A DNA stretch of 64,000 nt from Rhizobium etli 8C-3 (GCF_001908375.1 NZ_CP017241.1:1119001-1183000), one strand, 5' to 3'. Positions 53,218 to 62,736 are shown, counted from the stretch's first letter. The notes: generated by a model not told the origin, from the sequence alone. Translations and numbers: made by a program.

Positions 53218-53221
53218 GAGT

Positions 53222-54199
53222 TTACCGGCGGCCGACGATGCGGATGTGGCGTGCCGGCGGCACCTGGCGCACGGCCGGCGGGACGGGAGCGGCGGCCTGC
53301 TCCGCCGGCGCCTGGTCTTGCGGACCGTAGGTGTAGCTGTCGGCGCGACGCCAGGCTTCGACCCGGTGATGGCATTCCTCCGGATCGAGCGCATCCAGCA
53401 CCATCCAGGCGCGGGTGACGTTATGCTGGGCCTCGGCAAGGTGCGGGTACAATCTCTCCAGTACGAAGACGGCATCGAGAAAGCCCATGCCGAGGCTGGT
53501 CAGTGTCGTTGCGAGCTGCTGGCCGGAGATATCGAGCATGATGCGCTCGGCAAGCCAGCGGCTGGCCGAAAGCGCATCGGCAAGCGCCGTTGCGAAGGAC
53601 CCGGCCTGCCGTTCGCGGGCAAAGCGCACGAGCAGCGCCTCTTGGATCTTGGACAGCGTGCGCAGACCGAGGCGGTTGGCGTCATTGCGTCCGAGATGTC
53701 GTGCCAGCCCCTTGATCCTTTCGCGCATCGCCTCTTCTTTGGCGAGGCGCTCGCTGAAATCGGTCGCGTCCATTGCGGCAGCGCTCGGCGGGAGGGCAAG
53801 CGTTTCTGCCGGTATGTCGGCGACGGCGGCAGGCGCAGTCTGGCGCGGCTCGGCCTGACGAAGCGCCACGAGCGCATCGATGACCTTCGGCGAAAGGCTG
53901 TCGCGGCTGACGATCGCCCGGGCGTGGGCGGTTCCCTGCGATCGGGCGATGATGACCAAGGTGTCATCGTCGATCGCCCGCGAGGCCGTCAGGAACGGCG
54001 CGGCGATTGCAATCGGCTGGCTGCCGATGAAGAGGGCAACGGCCGGCGGTATCGTCTTGCACTGGGAAAGTGCGGCAACCGCCTGGCGGCGCGCTTCTTC
54101 GGAAGAGGCCTGAAAAAGCGGCATGAACAGTTCGGCGAACTGTCGCAGCTCGGATCGGGTTGGGTGCGCCAATCCTTCGAAGCTGCTGACTGTCGCCAT
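53222..54199 (-). CDS. DUF2336 protein
   Basis: The 325-residue mostly helical protein matches DUF2336. It has LAHPTRSELRQFAELFMPLF near the start and IARSQGTAHARAIVSRDSLSPKVIDALV around residue 100, and a disordered Pro/Ala/Gln tail ends in RHIRIVGRR. The family is alphaproteobacterial and built from HEAT-like helices; some members are linked to cell-cycle or flagellar control, but no function is firm. AAGGA lies 10 bases before the ATG used. Confidence 0.83.
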   Translation of the reverse strand: MATVSSFEGLAHPTRSELRQFAELFMPLFQASSEEARRQAVAALSQCKTIPPAVALFIGSQPIAIAAPFLTASRAIDDDTLVIIARSQGTAHARAIVSRDSLSPKVIDALVALRQAEPRQTAPAAVADIPAETLALPPSAAAMDATDFSERLAKEEAMRERIKGLARHLGRNDANRLGLRTLSKIQEALLVRFARERQAGSFATALADALSASRWLAERIMLDISGQQLATTLTSLGMGFLDAVFVLERLYPHLAEAQHNVTRAWMVLDALDPEECHHRVEAWRRADSYTYGPQDQAPAEQAAAPVPPAVRQVPPARHIRIVGRR

Positions 54200-54444
54200 C
54201 AATACCACATCCTTTTTCCGGATGGCCAAAGGCCGCTCTAGGTCTCGAAACCGGTCACGCACACGAACACCCTGGGAAACGCGGAACTCGGGTCCTCATG
54301 CGCTGGCGGAACGCACATCAACCCATGCGAAGATGAACAAATCCTACAGCGGCACGGTTAACGGTTGCTGAAGAATTTAATCAAATGCGATCTGATGATA
54401 CACGCAGGACGTGCAATGCGAAGGGACTGCCGGCGCGATGAACA

Positions 54445-54469
54445 AGCGCCCTTGCAGAGGCAGGGCGCT
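54445..54469 (-). terminator. Hairpin after the small protein at 54493
   Basis: AGCGCCCT and AGGGCGCT pair perfectly around a 9-base loop. It lies 24 bases beyond the stop of the minus-strand gene at 54493-54699. The tail TGTTC is T-poor, so termination is uncertain. The remaining bases 54200-54444 look like the DUF2336 promoter region. Confidence 0.45.
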
Positions 54470-54492
54470 CAAGGCATTGCTTGGATTGCAGC

Positions 54493-54699
54493 TCAAAGGC
54501 GCTTGTGCGAACGCATGGCCGTCAAGAGCTTTTCGCTATCGCTATGGCCAGCCTGGTAAAGATCGAGCGCAGTAGAGGCGGCAAATTGCGCTTCGGGGCT
54601 TTTGATATCGATCCGCTTTTCCGCGCACCAAGCGTCCAATGCGAATCTCAGCACATCGATATCTTCCGGAGAATATGACGAGTTCAACATCAAAGACAT
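54493..54699 (-). CDS. Small hypothetical protein
   Basis: The 68-residue protein (MSLMLNSSYSPEDIDVLRFA...) is helical with a conserved-looking CAEKRIDIKSPEAQFAASTALDLYQ segment. GGAGGG lies 8 bases before this ATG and 5 before a preceding in-frame ATG. It resembles short rhizobial proteins of unknown function. It has a candidate terminator downstream and AT-rich promoter DNA upstream. Confidence 0.72.
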   Translation of the reverse strand: MSLMLNSSYSPEDIDVLRFALDAWCAEKRIDIKSPEAQFAASTALDLYQAGHSDSEKLLTAMRSHKRL

Positions 54700-54993
54700 C
54701 ATCTGCCCTCCGTTGTTGCGGCAAGAGCATATCTGGTCTTCCACCCGGCCGTTGCCCTGAAACCTCGACCGGCAAAAACACGATACGCGCAAATGGCGCG
54801 GCTGCAATTAATATTTCTCGTGGCGCAAATATGCAACAGTCGTGCTTTCGCGTGGCTTCGTCGAGTGGTGAAAGTAAGCATATGAAATGATTGGGAAATT
54901 TTATTTGTCGTTTTGATTCCGTTCGATTGAAACCAAACGGCTGCTAACCGCGTTTAGTAACCGGTGTCGTGCAGACGCCGCGAGCGTGCAATA

Positions 54994-55009
54994 TTAGTAA
55001 ACTGTTAAC
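54994..55009. promoter_or_regulatory. CtrA-like binding site
   Basis: TTAG-TAAACTG-TTAAC matches the CtrA consensus TTAA-N7-TTAAC except for one base, with the exact 7-base spacing. It lies in the AT-rich divergent region 54703-55220, which contains no other recognised gene. Control of the small genes on either side is inference. Confidence 0.4.
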
Positions 55010-55220
55010 TATCGTGTGTCTCAATTCGGATAGGAACGGCGCGATTGAGTGCTTCGGTCGTCAAGATTCCGCTTCACGGTATTTCGAATAGGTGCCGTGA
55101 GAAAGGCGCGAATGCCCTCGGTCCGGGATATCCGGTGCCGCAGGACGCGCTGGCCCGTGCAGGCGGGCAGGGTGAAATCCGCTTACGTTCATCCGTCTCG
55201 GGCAGTGCATGGAGACGAGA

Positions 55221-55400
55221 ATGGCCATAGTAGTCGCATTGGCGGACCGGCGGCCACAGGCGCCACGCCGCAAGGAAAAGGAGCCTGTCAAGGCTCAGAT
55301 TCTGCTGTTTACGGGAGTGCGTTACGAGCGCCTCCCAGAGATGCCGAAGCGCCCGGCGCAGCACGCATCGCGTGTGGAGAGCCGCGTGGAGAACGAATGA
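55221..55400 (+). CDS. Small basic hypothetical protein
   Basis: The 59-residue protein starts MAIVVALADRRPQAPRRKEK and contains EPVKAQILLFTGVRYERL, a pattern I associate with short conserved rhizobial proteins. GGAG lies 5-6 bases before the ATG. It is convergent with the DUF1254 gene, 9 bases away. Function is unknown. Confidence 0.6.
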   Translation: MAIVVALADRRPQAPRRKEKEPVKAQILLFTGVRYERLPEMPKRPAQHASRVESRVENE

Positions 55401-55409
55401 GGCCAAGCC

Positions 55410-55961
55410 TCAGTCGGCGGGTGCATAGGCCTCACAGCCGGCGCCCGCGAGGAAGCTTCTGGCTGCCTCGTCGAAGCTTGCCTGTGGGGCAAGCGTTCTT
55501 AGCACAGCATAGCCTTGCGGGTGGCTCATCTCGACAAGAATCGTCGGCTGCAATTCCGCCGGCAGGGATTTTCGCAAGCCGGTAAGCTGGATCGGCGTGG
55601 CGACGAGTACATCCAGCGCTCCCCCCACAGATGTCCTGTCATTCATGCTGAAGACTTCGTTGGAGGCGCCGTCATAGACGGCGATCGACCAGAACGGCAC
55701 GTTGCCTTTTGCCGTGAAGCGGACGGGGTTGTCTTCCAGATCGAAGGCGCAGACGGCGGTACGAAGGAAAGGATCGCTGTTTGCCAGCCCCGCATCGTCG
55801 TTGTGTGCCGACAGCAGATAGAAACGGTTCGGATCACCCTCAGCAAGCACCCGCGTCTGGGCGTCTTTGCCGGTGTAGTGCGGCAGCGCGAGAATGATGA
55901 CGAGATGGAGCAATGCGGCGCCGAAGAGGCCGGTCAGGACTGAGAAAATCAGCCTAAGCAT
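55410..55961 (-). CDS. DUF1254 membrane-anchored protein
   Basis: The 183-residue protein has an N-terminal helix (residues about 4-27) followed by the DUF1254 fold: AFDLEDNPVRFTAKGNVPFWSIAVYDGASNEVFSMND (one region, about 72-108). It lies immediately downstream of, and overlaps by 8 bases, the DUF1214 gene. In many bacteria the two domains are fused in one secreted protein; here they are split into two anchored polypeptides that probably form a complex. Function is unknown. Confidence 0.85.
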   Translation of the reverse strand: MLRLIFSVLTGLFGAALLHLVIILALPHYTGKDAQTRVLAEGDPNRFYLLSAHNDDAGLANSDPFLRTAVCAFDLEDNPVRFTAKGNVPFWSIAVYDGASNEVFSMNDRTSVGGALDVLVATPIQLTGLRKSLPAELQPTILVEMSHPQGYAVLRTLAPQASFDEAARSFLAGAGCEAYAPAD

Positions 55962-56541
55962 TGCCGCATCCGATTTTCGAAAGCCTCGGCATCGCGAGAT
56001 CGATCACCCCCGAACTGCCGGCAGTCGGCGTGTCGAACAGCGTCAGCACCAGCCGGAACGTGCCGGCGGCGGGAAGTGCCAGCCAGTTGCCCGCTCGTGC
56101 ATTGGCGGAGATGTCGATCGTGAAGCTGCTGTCGGCTCGGCGCAGGATTGTCCAGGAGTTCAGCGCCGCGGGCAGCCCGGGACGGATGGAGGCGGGATTG
56201 CCGCTGTTGTCGGAGGTAAACAGCGTCCACAGGCGGGCAGGCGGCGTCTGGCCGCTGATGCGGTAGCTGCAGGCCGCGTTCAATCGCTCGCCGCTGTCGT
56301 CGACGCTTGCCGTGAATGCCAGCCCCTCGGCGCTGCCATAAAGCAGCTTGCCGGCGCGGGCGCGGTGGGACTTCGCGTAAGGATCGGCATTTGCCGTCTG
56401 CAATTCGGGAAAGGCCTCCCAGGCGCCGAGCTTGATGGCGCCAAACCCTTGCGTTGCGTCCAGCGCATAGAGCGAAACAACGATCCCGCCGCCGAAAGCG
56501 ACAATCAGCGTGATCGCGATAAAAAGCGGGAATCGAAACAC
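55954..56541 (-). CDS. DUF1214 membrane-anchored protein
   Basis: The 195-residue protein has an N-terminal anchor (FPLFIAITLIVAFGGGIVVSL). It then has the DUF1214 pattern: DPYAKSHRARAGKLLYGSAEGLAF, RISGQTPPARLWTLF and NARAGNWLALPAAGTFRLVLTLFD. It is co-transcribed with the overlapping DUF1254 gene. The domain has a double-psi-like beta fold in solved members. The periplasmic role is unknown. Confidence 0.86.
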   Translation of the reverse strand: MFRFPLFIAITLIVAFGGGIVVSLYALDATQGFGAIKLGAWEAFPELQTANADPYAKSHRARAGKLLYGSAEGLAFTASVDDSGERLNAACSYRISGQTPPARLWTLFTSDNSGNPASIRPGLPAALNSWTILRRADSSFTIDISANARAGNWLALPAAGTFRLVLTLFDTPTAGSSGVIDLAMPRLSKIGCGNA

Positions 56542-56783
56542 TGCATGCCCTTGGAAACAAATCAGGTGAAAGGGTTAGCATTGATTGCGGCGGTGTGGAA
56601 TGGCGCGGGCGCGGCCGCGGCTGAAAACGCGGTGGAGGATAGGGAGTTGCTGCCCGATCCGCATCCAGGGGAAGCCAACGAATGACCCCGGCGATGGAAG
56701 CTCAATTTGGTGCAGGCGAACTGTTGCGAGCGCAGGAGGTGGGTGGGGTGAAACACGCATCGACCCACAGCCTTGCAGAAGAC

Positions 56784-58922
56784 CTAACCTGCGCTCGCCA
56801 CCTTCTGCGCTTCGAGCGGCGGGGCGGATTTCAGCTTTTCGCCGAGGTCCTTGAGGATCCTGGTCGATTCCACCGAGAGCATGCGGGGACGGATGAGCTG
56901 CGGGATGCTGTCTTCGGGTTTGGCGGCGGCGGTCTTGGCGGTGTCCTTGGCCGGCGGCGCTGGGTTTTCGACGCCGGGAATGGGGCGCAGCACGATGCCC
57001 TGGTGGGCGTAATCCATGGCGCGCTTGAAGGTCATGGCGGGAAGCGAGCCGCCGGTCATGTTGTTCGTCGAGGTGTAGTCGTCATTGCCGAACCAGACGG
57101 CGCAGGTGTAGTTGCCGGTGAAGCCGACGAACCAGGCGTCGCGATAGGCCTGTGTCGTGCCGGTCTTGCCGCCGGTCAGGATGCCGTTGTCGAGTGCTGC
57201 CTTGCGGGCGGTGCCGAAATAGGGGATGCGGGTCAGCATCTGGTTCATGTAAAAATCGGCCTTTTCCGACAGCACGCGCTTTGCCGGCGGCTCGTCGCGA
57301 TCGAAATCGTAAAGCACGTCGCCGCCGTAATCGAGGATCTGCGCGATTCCATGGCGACGTGACTGATAGCCGCCTGCCGGAAACACCGCATAAGCCGTCG
57401 CCTGATCGAGAACGGTGACTTCCGAGGTTCCAATCGGGATCGTCACGTCGTCGCGCACCGGCGATTCGATGCCCATCGCCTTGGCCATTGCGCGGATCGG
57501 CTGGATGCCGAGCTTGTCCTTGGCGAGCCGCACCGGGATCGTGTTGATCGATTGGGCGATCGCTGTTTCGAGCGTGACGCGCCCGGCATAGCGGTTCGCA
57601 TAGTTGTGCGGGCTCCAGTTGCCCCAATAGATCGGCGCATCGACGATGGTCGTCTGCGGGGTCATGCCGCTTTCCATCGCCACTGCATAGGTATAGACCT
57701 TGAAGGAAGAGCCCGGCTGGCGCAGCGCCCGCGTCGCGCGGTTGAACTGGCTTTCGCCATAGTCCCGCCCTCCGACCATGGCGCGCACCGCACCGCCGTT
57801 TTCAAGCATCACCATCGCACCCTGCTTGGCGTTAAAGGACTCGCCATATTCTCGCAGCGACGTTTCGACGGCATCTTCCGCCGCCTTCTGGATACCCATG
57901 TCGATCGTGGTGCGCACGATCAGTGAATGCTGGTGGAAGCGGGCGGCAAGACGTTGGACCTCCTCGAAGGCCCAGTCGAGGAAGAAATCGGGCGATTCCT
58001 GCTCGTTGCGGTCGACGATCGTGGCCGGACTGCGACGGGCGGCAATCACCTGGCCCTCGGTCATCAATCCGCTCTGCACGATATTGGTAAGCACTTCGTT
58101 GGCGCGGGCGCGCGCCGCGGGCAAATTGACGTGGGGCGCATACTTTGCCGGCGCCTTGAAAAGGCCGGCAAGCATTGCCGATTCTGCGAGGTTCACATCG
58201 GTGATGTTCTTGCCGAAGTAGAACTGCGAGGCTGCCGCCGCACCGAAGGTGCCGCCGCCCATATAGGCGCGGTCGAGATAGGTGGACAGGATCTCCTTCT
58301 TCGACAGGTTGGCTTCGAGCCAGAGCGCCAGGAAGGCTTCGGTGATCTTGCGATCGATCGAGCGCTCGTTCGACAAGAAAAGGTTCTTGGCAAGCTGCTG
58401 CGTCAGGGTCGAGCCGCCCTGGACGACTTCGCCGGCGCGGGCATTTTCGCTCATGGCGCGGAACAGGCCGATGAAATCAATGCCGAAATGGTCGAAGAAG
58501 CGGCGGTCCTCGGTGGCGAGCACCGCCTTGATCAGCGAATCCGGCAATTCGTCGATGGGCACTGAATTCTGATGGATGACACCGCGGTGGCCGATGACAT
58601 TGCCGTAGCGGTCGGTGAAGGTGACGGCGAAATCGCCGCGATTGCGCCAATCTTCCTTGGTAGCCTCGAAGGCAGGCTGGGCAAGGAGGAGCATCAGAAC
58701 GGATCCGGCAGCGCCGAGCGTCAGCGCTTCGCCGCTCAGTTCGAAGACAAAGCGCTTCCAGCCGCGCACGCGGAAACGGCGGAAAAAAATGGTGGCGTCT
58801 TCCCAGATTTCGGCGGAGCGGAACCCGGCGTTCCAGAGGGTGGAATCGATCCATGAATCGATCTTCAGCAGGATGTGCCGGCTTCTGCGCGGGCGCTCTT
58901 CTGGATTGTCCGGATCCTGCAC
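56784..58922 (-). CDS. Penicillin-binding protein 1A-type transglycosylase/transpeptidase
   Basis: The 712-residue class A PBP has a cytoplasmic basic N terminus and one helix near residues 65-85. The GT51 glycosyltransferase domain has EDRRFFDHFGID (near 134) and GGSTLTQQLAKN (near 167). The transpeptidase domain has the Ser nucleophile in SSFK (near 402), SQSINT and KTGTTQ (near 585). It polymerises and crosslinks peptidoglycan. The start codon is GTG. The C-terminal Pro/Ala tail is typical of the alphaproteobacterial PbpC/MrcA-type enzymes. Confidence 0.92.
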   Translation of the reverse strand: MQDPDNPEERPRRSRHILLKIDSWIDSTLWNAGFRSAEIWEDATIFFRRFRVRGWKRFVFELSGEALTLGAAGSVLMLLLAQPAFEATKEDWRNRGDFAVTFTDRYGNVIGHRGVIHQNSVPIDELPDSLIKAVLATEDRRFFDHFGIDFIGLFRAMSENARAGEVVQGGSTLTQQLAKNLFLSNERSIDRKITEAFLALWLEANLSKKEILSTYLDRAYMGGGTFGAAAASQFYFGKNITDVNLAESAMLAGLFKAPAKYAPHVNLPAARARANEVLTNIVQSGLMTEGQVIAARRSPATIVDRNEQESPDFFLDWAFEEVQRLAARFHQHSLIVRTTIDMGIQKAAEDAVETSLREYGESFNAKQGAMVMLENGGAVRAMVGGRDYGESQFNRATRALRQPGSSFKVYTYAVAMESGMTPQTTIVDAPIYWGNWSPHNYANRYAGRVTLETAIAQSINTIPVRLAKDKLGIQPIRAMAKAMGIESPVRDDVTIPIGTSEVTVLDQATAYAVFPAGGYQSRRHGIAQILDYGGDVLYDFDRDEPPAKRVLSEKADFYMNQMLTRIPYFGTARKAALDNGILTGGKTGTTQAYRDAWFVGFTGNYTCAVWFGNDDYTSTNNMTGGSLPAMTFKRAMDYAHQGIVLRPIPGVENPAPPAKDTAKTAAAKPEDSIPQLIRPRMLSVESTRILKDLGEKLKSAPPLEAQKVASAG

Positions 58923-59105
58923 GTTCTATATTCCCGCCTGATCGCGCTTGACGGCTGGCCAGCCAGGCGTCAGAGCACAGCCATCCTTCGGCATTGCGCT
59001 TTTCGATAAACGAAGCATGCTCAATGATTGATTGATTTGGCGCCCGATAACAAGAGAATTGAAGGCGGCTCACGCGGATTTGCGGACGCTGTTGCAAGAA
59101 AACGA

Positions 59106-59582
59106 ATGACGAACGAACGACCCTTCTGGAAGCGGAAAACGCTGAACGAAATGAACCAAGAGGAATGGGAAAGCCTCTGCGACGGCTGTGGGCTCTGTTG
59201 CCTCAACAAGCTGGAGGAGTGGGATTCGGGGGACGTCTATTTCACCTCCGTTGCCTGCAGGCTCCTTGACGGCCAAACTTGCCGTTGTTCGAACTACGAG
59301 AAGCGGCGGGATTTCGTGCCGGACTGCGTGCAGCTGACGAAGGCGAACGTGCAGGAGATCGCCTGGTTGCCACCGACCTGTGGCTACCGTCTGGTGAACG
59401 AGGGGCGCGATCTTTACTGGTGGCATCGGCTGGTTTCCGGCGACCCGGAAACAGTGCACCTGGCTGGCATTTCCGCTCGCGGGCGGACGATCAGCGAGAC
59501 GGAGGTAGATCCAGGCGACCTGGAAGATTATATCGTCGACTGGCCGCTGACGGTGGGCGACGGCGAGCGGGCGAAAAGATAG
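59106..59582 (+). CDS. UPF0260 (YcgN/YkgJ-like) cysteine-cluster protein
   Basis: The 158-residue protein matches UPF0260: [32 protein letters not shown] at the N terminus (one motif), with Cys clusters [20 protein letters not shown] and [27 protein letters not shown] follows. The Cys pattern suggests a bound metal or Fe-S centre. Function is unproven. The ATG used begins the conserved domain; 26 more codons are open upstream. Confidence 0.92.
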   Translation: MTNERPFWKRKTLNEMNQEEWESLCDGCGLCCLNKLEEWDSGDVYFTSVACRLLDGQTCRCSNYEKRRDFVPDCVQLTKANVQEIAWLPPTCGYRLVNEGRDLYWWHRLVSGDPETVHLAGISARGRTISETEVDPGDLEDYIVDWPLTVGDGERAKR

Positions 59583-59945
59583 ATCCCGGCTCAAGCGGCC
59601 GCGCGACGCTTTCGAAGGCGCAGGGCGGGAAGTGGCAGCCGACTCAAGGGAAAGGCGGCACTCGCTGCCGGCGGAACGCGCAGTGCCGGACCCTGGATGA
59701 CCGTGGAATTCGGCGCGGCGGGCGACACTTAGGCGACCGGGCGCACGACAAAGGGTGGCAATCGGGAGACTGGAGGCCGGAGACGATCGAGGAAACGGCG
59801 GAGTTGGTGACGGCTGCCGGTGCGGCCGCTCGCCGCACAGGCTCGATGCGTTCGTCGCTGACGGCGCCGATACTGGACGGCCGCGGCGAGCCAATGGTGC
59901 GGCGGTTTGAAGGATCCGCCGTCTCGCCTTTTGAGATTTATCGGG
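59583..59945. other. 363-base gap after the UPF0260 gene
   Basis: GC-rich frames are open on both strands, but none shows a ribosome site, domain or plausible composition. No palindrome of note was found. Confidence 0.4.
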
Positions 59946-60077
59946 TTATCGCTGCTTGGGCGGCTGCGGCGCCGGGCGCGGCATTTCGCGCGTCGGGCGG
60001 ATCTGGCGCCATTCGTTTTCCATCTGGTCGACGAGGTGCTGGGGAATAGTGGGCTGGCTGTTGGCGGGCGCTTGCAT
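59946..60077 (-). CDS. 43-residue small protein
   Basis: The frame encodes MQAPANSQPTIPQHLVDQME and ends in PRPAPQPPKQR. AGGAG lies 6 bases before the ATG, and a TAA closes the frame. The composition (a short amphipathic PQHLVDQMENEWRQI helix between Pro-rich arms) is unlike random antisense DNA. The adjoining stretch holds no competing gene. No family is recognised. Confidence 0.6.
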   Translation of the reverse strand: MQAPANSQPTIPQHLVDQMENEWRQIRPTREMPRPAPQPPKQR

Positions 60078-60206
60078 TCGGTCTCCTGTCCTTCGGCGAG
60101 CTTCGACAGAAAACGAATGACATAGGCCAAATGCGGTGTAAATCAGGGGTTTAAACGCTTTAAACGATTGAATTTATTTTAATCGATTAGGACCGGGTCA
60201 AATTTC

Positions 60207-60848
60207 ATGGTTATCCACATCGATCGGACGTTCTTCTTCGATAGTGTGCGGCAAAGCCTGTTCAATGGTGCCCTTTGCGCGGGTCAGGTCGAGGGCATGA
60301 CGGCGATTCTGGACGTCTTCGAGGAACGCATGCCGCAGGCGGACTGGCGGTGGCTGGCCTACATCCTGGCGACGGCTTTCCACGAGACGGCCTTCACGAT
60401 GCAGCCGGTGCGCGAGACGCTGGCCGACAGCGACGCAAAGGCGATCGAAATTCTCGATAACGCCTATGCGGCGGGCAAGCTTTCCTGGGTGAAGACGGTG
60501 TACTGGAAGCCGGACGAGACCGGAAAGTGCTGGCTGGGGCGCGGGCTGGTTCAGCTCACCCACAAGCGCAATTACGAGGCGATGAGTGCAATCACCGGCA
60601 TCGACCTCGTCGCCGAGCCGGACCGGGCGATGGAGATGGCGGCCGCCGTGACGATCCTGGTCGAGGGCATGCTGGTCGGCAGTTTCACGGGGCACAGGCT
60701 TGCAGACCACCTGAACGCCGAAAAGGACGACTGGGTGAACGCACGCCGCATCGTCAACGGCACGGACCGGGCCGAGAAGCTCGCCGGATACGGCCGGACC
60801 TTCCATGCGGCCATGCGCCCGCAAGAGGCCCCGGGCACGAGCAGTTGA
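60207..60848 (+). CDS. GH19-like chitinase/lysozyme, phage-endolysin type
   Basis: The 213-residue protein has the GH19 core: LAYILATAFHETAFTMQPVRET, with the catalytic Glu in FHETAF (near residue 60), and KCWLGRGLVQLTHKRNY near 110. It has no signal peptide, as in phage endolysins that need a holin. It may hydrolyse peptidoglycan. No holin or phage gene is nearby, so it looks like a domesticated orphan. A partly symmetrical AT-rich stretch (CGATTGAATTTATTTTAATC) lies just upstream. Confidence 0.8.
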   Translation: MVIHIDRTFFFDSVRQSLFNGALCAGQVEGMTAILDVFEERMPQADWRWLAYILATAFHETAFTMQPVRETLADSDAKAIEILDNAYAAGKLSWVKTVYWKPDETGKCWLGRGLVQLTHKRNYEAMSAITGIDLVAEPDRAMEMAAAVTILVEGMLVGSFTGHRLADHLNAEKDDWVNARRIVNGTDRAEKLAGYGRTFHAAMRPQEAPGTSS

Positions 60849-60920
60849 TGGGGTGGCTTGCGCGTGCTATCGCGCCGCTTTGTTGAGGCCGAGACTTTGT
60901 TGAAGATGAGGAGTGCCCCG

Positions 60921-61229
60921 GTGATCCGCCATATCGTTTTCTTCACCGCAAGCGCAAAAAACCTGGAGGCGGTGCGCGCCGGGCTTTCGGTGCTGACGGC
61001 GATACCGCATGCGCGGCTGCTGGAGATCGGCACCAATGTGAAGACCGATCAGCTCGGCACCGATGTCGACCTGGTAGTCTACGGCGAATTCGACGACGAG
61101 GCGGCGCTTGCGGCATACAAGGCGCATCCTGATTACCAGCGCTCGATCGAACTCGTGCGGCCGGTCCGGGAAATGCGGATCGCCGCCGATTATGATGTTG
61201 AGACAGCGGTAAGGCAGCCGCTCGGCTGA
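60921..61229 (+). CDS. Stress-responsive Dabb (alpha/beta barrel) protein
   Basis: The 102-residue protein has the Dabb pattern IRHIVFFTAS at the start and VYGEFDDEAALAAYKAHPDYQ near residue 55-75. Dabb proteins are dimeric ferredoxin-like folds of varied function. The start codon is GTG at 60921 with GAGGAG 8 bases upstream; an ATG five codons earlier overlaps that ribosome site and is less likely. Confidence 0.87.
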   Translation: MIRHIVFFTASAKNLEAVRAGLSVLTAIPHARLLEIGTNVKTDQLGTDVDLVVYGEFDDEAALAAYKAHPDYQRSIELVRPVREMRIAADYDVETAVRQPLG

Positions 61230-61443
61230 TGCAAACCATGGTCCGCGACTGTGGCTCCTGACGCTTGAGCTTGATTGCGACCATTTGAAGTTTCGCTCCG
61301 TACTTGAATTTTTGGGTCCCGTCACCCTCACCCGTCTTGCGGTGCGCGGGAGGCTCCTTGAAGGCCACGGCGGCGGATCGTTGCGCGCGGCTGACGCGCA
61401 TGTAGCCGCAGGCGAAGACCAATGACGGAGCAAAGATGCGCCT

Positions 61444-62736
61444 TCAGGGTCGTGACGGAACCAGCTGCTTTGCCGACCTGACCATTCCGGCCAGCATGAA
61501 AACGAAGATCAGGGCGAGGGCGGCAAGCACTGCGCAGACGGTAAGCGTCAACCCGGTACCGGCGCGGTCGAGGGCGGCGGTGAATATGACGGGGGCGATG
61601 GCGTTGGCGAGGTTTTGCGGCAGCGAGAGGCGGGCGGCTTGCAGGCCGTATTCGCGCGGCGAGAAGAAGGCGAGCGGCAGCAGCGCACGGGCAACGGCAA
61701 GCACGCCGGAGCCGAAGCCATACATTACGATGAAGGCGACAAGCAGCGGCGTCGAGGCGCTGCACAGCAGAAGCATGAGAAAGCTCGCCAGCATGAGGCT
61801 GATGCCCATGAACGAGGTGAGGATCGGATTGCCGCGTTTGCCAAGCAGCATGTCGAGCCCGCGGGCGGAAATGCCGATGAGGCCGCGGGCCGACCCGAGC
61901 TGCAGGGCAAGCGCCGGCGACGCCCCGGACTGGCGAAAGATTTCGATCAGCGACGGGGCAATGCCAAAGCTGATGAAGGTGCCGAGCGTCGTCGAGGTGG
62001 CGATAAGCAGGAAGGCCTTGCGGCGCTCACGCGGCGACAGTGCAATCGGTGGCGTATCCGCGGCAGTACCTTGGCTGTGCGTTGCGGCGGGCTTCGGCAG
62101 CGCGAAAAGATGAAGCGGCAGGCAGACGAAAACGTGAAGTGTTGCCGAAAAAAGGGAGGCGGCTCGCCAGCCATAGGCGTCCGTCATCAGCGCCAGGACC
62201 GGCCAGAAGAGCGTTGCCGACAGGCCGGTGAAGAGCATGAGGATGGCGATGATCCGCTTGCCGTTCAGGCCCTCTCGCTCGACGACGGCGGTATAGGCAG
62301 GCGCTGAAAGACCAAGCGCGCCGCCGAGACCGATGACGATCCATGAAGCCGCATAAAGGACGATCCCATGCGTGGCGGCAAGCATGAGCAGGCCCGCCGC
62401 GAAGGTGACCGAGGATGCGGCGAGCACGCGGGCAGCACCAAAGTGCGCGAGCCAGCGGCCGGTCGCGGGGCCTGCGAAGGCGCTGACGACCATCATGACG
62501 GTGAGGCCGGCGAATACCACTTCGTTGGGCAGGTCGAGATCGGCCGCCACGACGCGGCCCATGACGCCGAGCATGTCGAAGGTGGTGCCCCAGCCGATGA
62601 GCTGGCTGACGGCAAGCACGGCGATCGTCTGCGCCGAGCGCGAGGGAAACTTGAACATTCGTGCTGGAACGGATTCGAGGGCTGAGGACCTGGGCCATAG
62701 CAGTTTCGCATGTGCGGCGAAAGCCGCGGAAGCCAT
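61444..62736 (-). CDS. Major facilitator superfamily transporter
   Basis: The 430-residue protein has twelve predicted helices, a central cytoplasmic loop near residues 215-240 (KPAATHSQGTAADTPP) and MFS-type GPATGRWLAHFGAARVL between helices 2 and 3. The substrate is unknown; the pattern is that of small-metabolite or drug exporters. The start is uncertain: ATG at 62736 gives a 26-residue N-terminal arm, and ATG at 62658 starts nearer the first helix; neither has a strong ribosome site. Confidence 0.85.
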   Translation of the reverse strand: MASAAFAAHAKLLWPRSSALESVPARMFKFPSRSAQTIAVLAVSQLIGWGTTFDMLGVMGRVVAADLDLPNEVVFAGLTVMMVVSAFAGPATGRWLAHFGAARVLAASSVTFAAGLLMLAATHGIVLYAASWIVIGLGGALGLSAPAYTAVVEREGLNGKRIIAILMLFTGLSATLFWPVLALMTDAYGWRAASLFSATLHVFVCLPLHLFALPKPAATHSQGTAADTPPIALSPRERRKAFLLIATSTTLGTFISFGIAPSLIEIFRQSGASPALALQLGSARGLIGISARGLDMLLGKRGNPILTSFMGISLMLASFLMLLLCSASTPLLVAFIVMYGFGSGVLAVARALLPLAFFSPREYGLQAARLSLPQNLANAIAPVIFTAALDRAGTGLTLTVCAVLAALALIFVFMLAGMVRSAKQLVPSRP

